Below are positions 56,374-64,000 of a stretch of 64,000 nt of DNA, piece by piece. Source of the stretch: Rhyacichthys aspro (taxonomy: Eukaryota > Chordata > Actinopteri > Gobiiformes > Rhyacichthyidae); assembly GCA_036850595.1 (NCBI GenBank), contig CM072167.1, forward strand, positions 564,802-628,801, in the 5' to 3' direction. The notes beneath the pieces were generated by a model. That model was not told the origin of the DNA and ran no database searches. It worked only from the letters and a program-made list of their open reading frames with translations. A program made the position numbers and the translations under genes. Each line of letters begins with the position of its first letter. The first letter of the stretch is position 1.

Positions 56374-56967
56374 GCTGTCCTCACAAGCACACAGCGGAGA
56401 GGGAAAGTTTTCTCGTGTGGAGAAGGTAAACGCAGAAAACTCTCCCGAAATTGTAATAAACATCCCAGTGAATAATGAAGAGCGGAGTAAACATTAGCGG
56501 CAGCTCTGCTAGCTCGTAGTACCTCCCGACATGTCTGTGAATTACTTGAAAGAAGGCTGCTGATAATATCGATATGGTGCGTGATAGTAAAAGCATATAT
56601 GTATGATTGAGAGAGAGCGCGTAAAAAACTCACTTGTTCATTTGTTTTATTGGAGGGAAGCACGCTAAAGTGGAGGCTGATTAGCTTTTACAATAACATT
56701 AGTTCGCCGGTCTGGCTCTAAACGCTCAGCAGACTATGTATTAGCAATGAGGAGAATGTATGTAATGTGGAGAATAGTGTGCGTTTGCCTGAAAGTCACA
56801 TGAAAAACTCTACAAGTCACAAGTACTAACGTTGCTGTGATCTTTCTGGTCCTATGATCTGAAAGTTAAAGTGAAGATGAGGCTATTTAGTGTTTAACAG
56901 TTGGTTCAGTTGGTTCCCTTGCAACAAGGCTGCTAATAATATTGATATGGAAATAGTAATAGTAGTA

Positions 56968-56969
56968 AG

Positions 56970-57051
<82 letters not shown>

Positions 57052-57133
57052 AAGAAAAAAAAAAAAAAAATAAAATTTATAAAAAAAAAAAAATTTTTTA
57101 AATAAAAAATTTTGTTTTTTTTTTACCCCCCCC

Positions 57134-57166
<33 letters not shown>

Positions 57167-57192
57167 CTTTTTTATATTTTACTTTATTTTTA

Positions 57193-57224
<32 letters not shown>

Positions 57225-57458
57225 TAATAATTATTATTAATAAAAAGTTGTATTCTATCTTTTTTTTAATTATAAAATAATATTAATAACATAAAAAATT
57301 TTCTCCCCCCCTCCCCTCTAAAACACTAACTCATGTTTATTTTGTCTTCTGTTTGCCCCCTTTTCATTCTCTCTCCCAAAATAATTTTTTATATTTTTCC
57401 ACCCCCTTCTTTCCCTCACCCCCCCCCCCCCAAACCTCACCCCCCACCTTTTTTGTGC
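56968..57458. repeat. GT/GA tract followed by homopolymer-dominated sequence
   Basis: (GT)n then (GA)n up to about 57043, then more than 400 bases of long A, T and C homopolymer runs with hardly any complex sequence. This may be true low-complexity DNA or poorly resolved assembly. Confidence 0.85.
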
Positions 57459-60333
57459 TTAAAGGTCCCATATTATACTATTTTGAACTTTATACAGTGT
57501 ATTTTGGATGCATTTAGGTTACCATATCACGTTCTGCAACATGAAACACTCAATAAGTATCTTATACAAGCGGTCTGAATGAGCTCTCATCATGAGTCCA
57601 AAGTGAACGGTCTGATTTGGGGCTGTCACTTTAAGGCTCAGCTCTTCCGTGTTGGCTCCGCCCACTTCCTGTCTGACGTCACGGTACCTCTACGAACTGC
57701 CGCTGGAAACAGACTGAAGTAAACACGGTACATTGTAGTAATAACTTTTTCAGCAATAGCTTTGAGAGTAAATGAGCCGTATATCTTCGACCCAGAGTCT
57801 GACTCTGAGTTCGAAGAACATGAGCAAACACAACGACCTCGAAGGCTTCTACAAGACGTTTCTGCTTGGTAAATGAGAAACTATTTATTGTGTATGTTTC
57901 TATGGTGTAGCCCGTAGCATAGCGCGTGTTAACTGCTTCTGTTTATCGGTGCACATGTGGAAATGACCGTACAATGCCTACTGAAGTTGAGAATGTATGC
58001 TGCCTGGAGACTCCTAAGGAGCTGTTGTGCAGTGTATTGAAAGAACTATAATAAAGTAGCCTAGCAATATGTAGAGCTATGCAGTAATATTTGTGTAATA
58101 AAGTTTCAACTATTATGCCTGTCTTACCACGTTATGTTGTTTTCAAATAGACTATGGTGCACACCCATACTTACAGGCTTACAGCACAAGACTGCTGATG
58201 TTATAATAAAATGCTATGAATGATAGCATTCCTGCAACCTTGTAGTAAAATGAAAACTACATGTAATTAGTTTTGTAAATGTAAATGCAGCTTTACATTA
58301 CTGTAAATACTGATCATCATTTTTCATTTTTAGGTTTTAAGGCAAATAAATCAGCTTCTTGCTCCTCCTCCGTGTATTACAGCACATCCTGGCCTGGAGG
58401 CCAACTGCTTAAACATATATACTCTTCAAAATATAAATAACATTTATCGTACAGACTATGGACCAGTTAAAAGAAGAACAGAAGAAGAGTAAGTGCTAAT
58501 TTAAAAGACTGGTGTAATTCCAATCATACATTTTTTTATTATAAAATCCACATAAATACAAATTATTTAGGTTTTGCTAAGGAGCATATCGCCAAACATC
58601 TTTGTCTCTTCTTCCAGGCGACTCAGGTTTGTTGCATGCAGGAGTTTTGTGAGCTGGTGCTGGGGATTTCTCGGAGCAAGCATCAGAGTGGTCATTCCCT
58701 CCTGTGTGCTCCTATTTGTAGTGGCAACAGCTGCCTGGACACCTGTGATAGAACAACAGCAGTGTGTCACATTTAAAGATGATTAAGTGAGCTAAATCAA
58801 CATGAAAAACATACATTAGTATGTAACATTGAACATTTCTGTCTCCTGCTCTTCACCAAGTCTGGAAGAGGCACATCAGGTTATATCAGGCTCCGTAATT
58901 TCCTGAAGTGAATGTTTGTTGTAATTTGTAAAGAATGTACATACACTATATGCAAAATGAATTAAAAAGGTACTGGGAAACTGGCTTCGTACTGGGGACA
59001 TGTATTCATCTTGTGTACAAGCTGTTCTGATCTAACAGACAGTGCTATTTCTTTCTTCATTGAATTGTTGTAAAATAACATACTTCTAATCTGATAAAGT
59101 ATTGAGTACTTGTAGCTCTAATGCTCTATGGATGCCTGATGAAATGCATGACTAAAAACACACCAAAGACCTACATTTTTGTGTGTACTCTTATGTTGTT
59201 GTTCATTTTTGTATAATTCATATGATCTGGGTTTTTGTTGCATTGTTTACCTTTACTTCTGAAGTGGTGTAACCTCAGACTGCTTGCAGATAACTGTGTA
59301 GCCACAGATCTAGTTAGCACCAATGCAGGGGTTGTCTGTACATTTACTGCTGCTTCTGGTTGGTGAAATGTATGTTCTGTGAAGCTGGATGATTCTTGAG
59401 AAGTGCTCTGGAAAATACAACAGATACTCAGTTGTCATTGTCTAACCTAAGAGCGTGATAAGAAACGAGGGTCAAACACATCTAACCCTATTCACACACA
59501 CTGTTAGCATAACAACAGTAAGACGACGGTCTAATCAACTAGACAATGTGACTACAACCTACAGACACTTTTCACACCTCTTTGTTTTTGCCATGAAAAG
59601 GTAACAGCCGCTAATTATCAAAATGTGCTTTAGCAACATGAGCAGCAGTTTAGCGTTTTATGAATGAAAACAAAGATATTATCTTTAAACATAAGCTATA
59701 CAAAACTCGAAACTATACAAAACTCTACTCGAAATTATCATTAGCAATATAGTAGTACTTACTGCTCTGGGCTCCTCTTCGGTGTCTTTTATAGTGGGAT
59801 TAGCACCCTTTTTTAAACTTTTTGCCATGTCCTGTTTGGACGATGTTGAGGTTTTCGAAGCAGTCTTCAGTGAAATGTTGGTTACAGACAAAAACCTGTT
59901 TGGCTACTTTACCCTGGGAGTTTCGAATAATAAACTCCAACCACTTCTTACATGTTAATTCTTTTTTGGGAGAGAAAACAACGCAGTAAAACTCCTAAAA
60001 CACAGCCGAATGTTGCTGACGGTAAGTAAGCTAACACATTAGCAGCGATGCTTCTCTGTGTCTGAGCTGCAGAGCACCACTTGTTGACAGTTCAGGAGAG
60101 AGGGGCAGGAGGAGTGTGGAGGAGCACTTCCTGGAGAGGAGTGGTTTATTTCACTTATTGACGTCATTGCGTGAAACAGCTCGTTTTAGGGACTGTAGCT
60201 GAACTAAATAAATTACTTAAACATGCGCGAATGAAACAAAACACAACTTTGGGGATGTGTTTGAGGTAGAAACAACGTTAGAACATGGTTAAAAGCTCAG
60301 AAAAGTCGATTTAGCATAATATGGGACCTTTAA
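57459..60333 (-). mobile_element. Kolobok-like TTAA DNA transposon, copy 2
   Basis: The 2867-base body 57463-60329 has AGGTCCCATATTATAC...GCATAATATGGGACCT ends and TTAA on both sides. It is inverted relative to copy 1 and longer by about 670 bases, mainly extra sequence around 58780-59330. It encodes the THAP exon on the minus strand and has no visible transposase catalytic domain. It lies inside the hAT element. Confidence 0.88.
59763..59994 (-). pseudogene. THAP zinc-finger exon of the Kolobok-like element, copy 2
   Basis: An exon bounded by a gtgttttag acceptor (before 59994) and a GTAAGT donor (after 59763). It reads CVVFSPKKELTCKKWLEF, then VFVCNQHFTEDCF (C-x2-H), then in a shifted frame KKGANPTIKDTEEE; GANPTI corresponds to the AVPT-type box closing THAP domains. 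A one-base change near 59810 separates the two frames. Complete THAP landmarks except a certain N-terminal cysteine pair make this a clearer copy than 17252-17653. THAP domains bind DNA, here presumably the element's ends. Confidence 0.68.
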
Positions 60334-61010
60334 CTACTAATAATCAGTATCGGTATTGGTCCTGATAAACCCATATCGGTCGATCTCTTGTCTGAACATC
60401 TTGCTATTGCCACAGATGTCTTTTGTTGTCATTGTAATTTATAGGCCCCCTTTTACTGATTTAGCTTTTACATGACATTCTGAGAATCTGTTAAAAGAAT
60501 GTGACTTCGATAAAGAAGTTATTATAATGGAGGATATAAACATCAATTGGGAGGATACAGCCTCTAGAAAAAAGCTCAAACAGATCAGAGATAAGTTTGA
60601 CCTAACACAAATTGTTTGTGAACCAACCAGAATAACTAAGACCACAAGGACAGAAATTGACATTATATTTACGAATAGGCCTGAACGAATTGTGAAATCT
60701 TTTAATATGCTGAAATGTTTATCTGATCACAATCTTATTCTTATGGCAAGAAAACTCACCAAAAAATGCTTCCACCCCTTTATTAAGAAAAATGAAACTA
60801 GTGGAATTCCTAAGAATGTATATCAAAACTTTATAGACTCAGTGCAGCAAATTCAATGGAATGAAATACTGCCTACAACCAGTTGTGAACAGTCAAATAT
60901 TTCACAAAACATTAGAAAGAACAATTACAAAGTTCACCCAGAAAATCAAGCACAAACAACATACAAACTCGGTCCCCTGGATAAAACTCATGAAAGAACA
61001 AGACCATGGG

Positions 61011-62013
61011 TCCGTGTACAAAGTATAATTCATTTGCACTTGTGCAAGTTGACGAATGAAAATGCTTGTTGTAAGGGTATTTCTCTATTGCATTGCGTCT
61101 ACTTGGTAATACGAACTTGAAAAAAGGAAGACGTCTGGCGGAAACAAAGGACGGCTGCTTTCGAAATAAGACAAAATTAGCATCCTGAAGACAAAATTAG
61201 TATCCCGTTTGGTTCACGTAATTGTGTATATTATTTGATTTGTGAGGGCAACGTAGTTTCAAATATAAATATAACTGAAAACCCCCCGTTACTACAAAAA
61301 TATCTGTATAATGTTACGAGATCACTAGCCTATTTCTAAAAACACTATCTGGTTACCCTGTTGGATCGACACATACTGTAAATGCCCCTATCTGTGACAG
61401 TTAGGATTTTTTAAATAAATAACTTTATTTTTTATTAGCTGATAACATCATCCCCTGCTCTGTACTGACTGTTAAATTGGTCTCTATGGCAACCAGACTG
61501 GTGTGTAACAGAGCCGTAGAAAAGGCTCTGGTGTGTGTAAAGTGCAGTAGCGATCGGCTAAGTCAGGCACTTTGTCAGTCAAACTACAGTATTTATTACG
61601 ACACAATAAAATATCGTACATTAACTTTAACGTAGTATCCACCACAGCAATAGCCTAGAGAGCTTACCGCAAGTTGGTTACCATAGAGACCAACATAAAC
61701 GCCCCATCAAAGTAGAACTTTAGTCAGTAAAACCCAGCTCATTTTTTTAATCAGCTGCAAACTGTTATGCCTTTGCTACAAAAGAACCACAAAAAAATAT
61801 AAACATGGGGTGGCCATAGGAGAGACCAATATAGTGAAAATAACAATTTTATTATTAAACCAGATTTTATATGGCTTTGTATTTTTGGTCTTACACAATG
61901 CTATGAGTGCTCATCACTACAAGTTATCATATTACTACAACAGTCTTCCTTTTATTACAACCTTTTATTACCATATCGCACACTACGCTGACATACAACA
62001 ATACAACATCAAA
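61011..62013. other. Stretch between LINE and integrase-like gene
   Basis: LINE similarity stops near 61005-61020 and no known repeat follows. If the integrase-like gene belongs to a mobile element, its terminus on this side should lie here. No inverted repeat could be paired because the other end is outside the window. Confidence 0.35.
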
Positions 62014-64000
62014 TTAGGTACACAAATGAATGAGGTGTTGAAGAGCATTTTCAAATGGTCTAGAATTCCTATTAACAATGTTGTCAAAAAGGTAGTCAAT
62101 ATTACCATAAGCTTCCACAAATCTGTTTCTTGCCAATTCCATCTCTTCGTTTGAAATAAATGGATCAGTTCCAAAGACAGATGTTCTTGTCAAGGATGAT
62201 CCTTTTTCCTCATCGTACCAGTCTGCTGCTACAGATGCTAGAGGAAGCTGATCCATGTTTACCCTGACAGGGCATCCACCTGAGGCCAGCAAATTTGTAA
62301 TTCCTCTCCCTGAAATATCAAATCAAATGTACAGAAAAAGGCAGATAATAATTATTCAGGCATGACATGGAACACAGTTAATCTGTAGCCAATCACAACT
62401 AACAATCATATTACTTAAAAGATCACATTAATATCCTAAAATATGTTTGTTTCCTCCTTGGTTTAGATATACCTATGTACTGGGAAAAAAACAGGATTTG
62501 GAAAAATTAAAGCACCTGGTACTCTGTGGGCATTCCAGGACTCCACAAATCGACTGATGCCAACGCTAGCCATCTGACATGCTAGTGTTGACACACAGAA
62601 CTGGACAGTCTGGTCCTCCATATTGATGGCATCTTGATTAGACATATCATTCAGGCATGCCTTGATAGGATAATTTACCCTATTGTTGATCTAAGAAGAG
62701 AACTGTTATGAAACGAACAGAAAATACAAGCAAAAAATACAAGCCAAAAAATTTAAATGCAAACCTCTGGCCACATTCTCTCAATACGATGATTCTGAAA
62801 AATGAAATGTATAATAATAAAATAAATGGGTTACATAACAAAAAAATAAATAATAAAAAAAATACCATTGTAGATTTAGTCTGGATGCACGCAGGCCTGT
62901 CTGTGCAGTATCGGTAAATTGACAGTTTGTCCTGAATAAATTGGCTTAAAGGTGAAATTCAGTCCCACAGTCTGTCCTGAACTGATCTCATAAACCATAA
63001 TTTTGCACCAATTTCCTGAAAAAAATTAAGTAATTAGAATTGTTTCTTAATAACTTTCAGACTAGAAAAGAGAGTAGACACTGTACACACACCGGTAAAC
63101 CTCTTCATAAATGGTTAGATTATTTTTTATTGGCATCGTTGAATGGGCAACTATTTTTACACTATAGCCATCCAAAGCCATCACATGTGTGACCCCGAAC
63201 ATAACCATCTTTTCGTTCTGGTCAACATGAAGTTTCTGTCCAAAATAGTCAGCATGATAAGGTGCTGGATTCAGGTTGCGGGACCCCTAGTAAAAAAAAC
63301 AAAAAACATCAGAAATCTTATTTTGATTGTAATTTAACTATTTCTGTGATATTACATTTTAGTCACATTTTGAGCTAGTAAAGTGTAATAATTTCGCAGA
63401 TGATACTAGGTGTGAAATGTTTGAGACTAATTTAATATATCAGTGACATTTTATCTTATGTATGAGGGTTTTTTTCCAAGGAACCAGCCAGTCTGGCATA
63501 CCTATTGGCGTGCTTCATGATAATCAGGCCGTATTGCTTTTAATGTAGCCCCCACTCTCTGTGAAAATGTCCTTTGATGACAAAAATCCTGTCATCAGTT
63601 TCCTCCCACACATAGGTCCAACCTGTACAAAAAACCCCAAAACATAATAGATAGCAGTTGCTAGCAAACATAGGCCTGTTTCTTCCCGCCATGTTACTAA
63701 ATACCAAGCATTTCAGCTTCGAAAACAAACAACTAACACACTTCTGTATTTATATATTATACACTTTATAATTATAACGTAAAATACCTGTTGCACGGCC
63801 TCTTCGACTGCAAATTCAAGTTGACGATTCGTAGTTTTTCTCCATGTGGCATTCACAAGTGCATGTTTACTACAGAATTTTTTTAAGTTCGCAACAGACG
63901 TGCCTTTTTCAACGCCCATGCCTTGCAGAGTTAAAGAGATCTCATTATATGAACTCCCATTTTGTTTAAGGTCCTTTACAAGTTCGAAATGTTCATCCAA
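62014..64000 (-). pseudogene. Seven-exon integrase-like DDE gene, damaged, 5' end at the window edge
   Basis: Minus-strand exons with GT..AG borders: 64000-63788, 63622-63502, 63286-63093, 63015-62867, 62794-62765, 62690-62516, 62309-62014. Exon 1 opens MDEHFELVKDLKQNGSSYNE, a helical DNA-binding-like start, exactly at the edge. Exon 3 has FGQKLHVDQNEKMVMFGV (likely first catalytic Asp) and THVMALDGYS. Exon 4 has DQFRTDCGTEF. The 30-base exon 5 has HRIERMWPE (likely catalytic Glu), and exons 6-7 carry NNRVNYPIKACLNDMSNQD, VESWNAHRVPG and ASGGCPVRVN, ending in TAA. This matches a family of integrase-core proteins frequent in fish genomes, perhaps IS3EU-type transposases. Damage: frameshift in exon 2 plus TAG at its end, TGA for Trp and a frameshift in exon 4. 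Confidence 0.75.

Larger units (their letters stand above)
56181..60397. mobile_element. hAT DNA transposon (non-autonomous) with nested Kolobok-like element
   Basis: The body 56189-60389 has ends tagaggtcgaccgatta and, inverted, aagagatcgaccgatat, flanked by the 8-bp duplication GTCTGAAC (56181-56188, 60390-60397). Ends and 8-bp duplication identify hAT. Without the Kolobok-like insert it is about 1.3 kb, with a CT tract (56340-56370), a GT/GA tract and no transposase. Confidence 0.92.
55673..61010 (+). pseudogene. LINE endonuclease region, split by a hAT element
   Basis: A GC-rich 5' part (55673-55813) leads into an APE-type endonuclease: NLDFLCLLETWL (Glu of the active site) and GGEVMAYVK at 55814-56188. 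After the hAT insert the same domain resumes at 60398 with VIVIYRPPF, then EDININWED, TRTEIDIIFTNRPERI and LSDHNLIL (catalytic SDH motif) up to about 60780, then a linker that loses similarity near 61005 (RPWV). This enzyme nicks target DNA for LINE insertion. Stops remain (for example in the segment near 60470) and the RT is absent. It resembles the LINE at 51.8-53.9 kb in type, but the orientation is opposite. Confidence 0.8.

Noticed and set aside
57333..57578. 81-codon frame near the homopolymer block
   Set aside because: Made of C-rich homopolymers running into the Kolobok terminal region; not a gene.
1..64000. CRISPR arrays, operons or bacterial mobile elements
   Set aside because: No array of spaced direct repeats; genes are spliced and the repeat content is that of a fish nuclear genome.

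Overview
This is nuclear DNA of an animal, almost certainly a ray-finned (teleost) fish. Spliceosomal introns with GT..AG borders, long (TA)n and (ATT)n tracts, a tRNA-derived SINE with a GAAT-type tail, Tigger, hAT, Kolobok-like and EnSpm/CACTA DNA transposons, two Ty3/Gypsy LTR elements and APE-type LINEs occur together. That mix fits fish; no prokaryotic feature, rRNA or functional tRNA gene was seen.

Host-gene content is sparse. On the minus strand, four phase-compatible exons (6355 down to 2201) encode a small cysteine-containing protein with a signal peptide. On the plus strand, two phase-compatible exons (49794-49881 and 51212-51262) look like the start of a gene that runs into the repeat-rich right end. 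At the right edge, a seven-exon minus-strand gene (64000 down to 62014) encodes a retroviral-integrase-like DDE protein and carries several inactivating changes.

Most of the rest is mobile DNA, much of it nested. (1) 10281-15946: a minus-strand Ty3/Gypsy element with 4-bp target duplication, a tRNA-Leu-type primer site and a decayed gag-pol. (2) 16036-19600: a long dispersed repeat with a 2.2-kb Kolobok-like TTAA element carrying a THAP finger inside it; a second copy at 54-55.7 kb preserves the empty site. (3) 22805-25153: a Tigger/pogo element with a broken transposase. (4) 25776-41987: a Gmr1-like Ty3/Gypsy element whose integrase precedes reverse transcriptase. Its 5' LTR holds a SINE, and its integrase is split by a 9.9-kb EnSpm/CACTA-like element (29134-38999). 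That element carries a transposase with one apparent frameshift and an apparently intact 13-exon second gene (427 codons). (5) 51.8-53.9 kb: a minus-strand LINE fragment with a solo LTR in it. (6) 55.7-61 kb: a LINE endonuclease region split by a hAT element (56189-60389), itself split by a Kolobok-like element (57463-60329).

Target-site duplications were read directly at nearly every junction, so the relative order of insertions can be stated. The window works less as a set of cooperating genes than as a layered record of transposition. The least familiar items are the intact mini-exon gene of the EnSpm-like element, the integrase-like gene at the right edge and the unidentified secreted-protein gene at the left.
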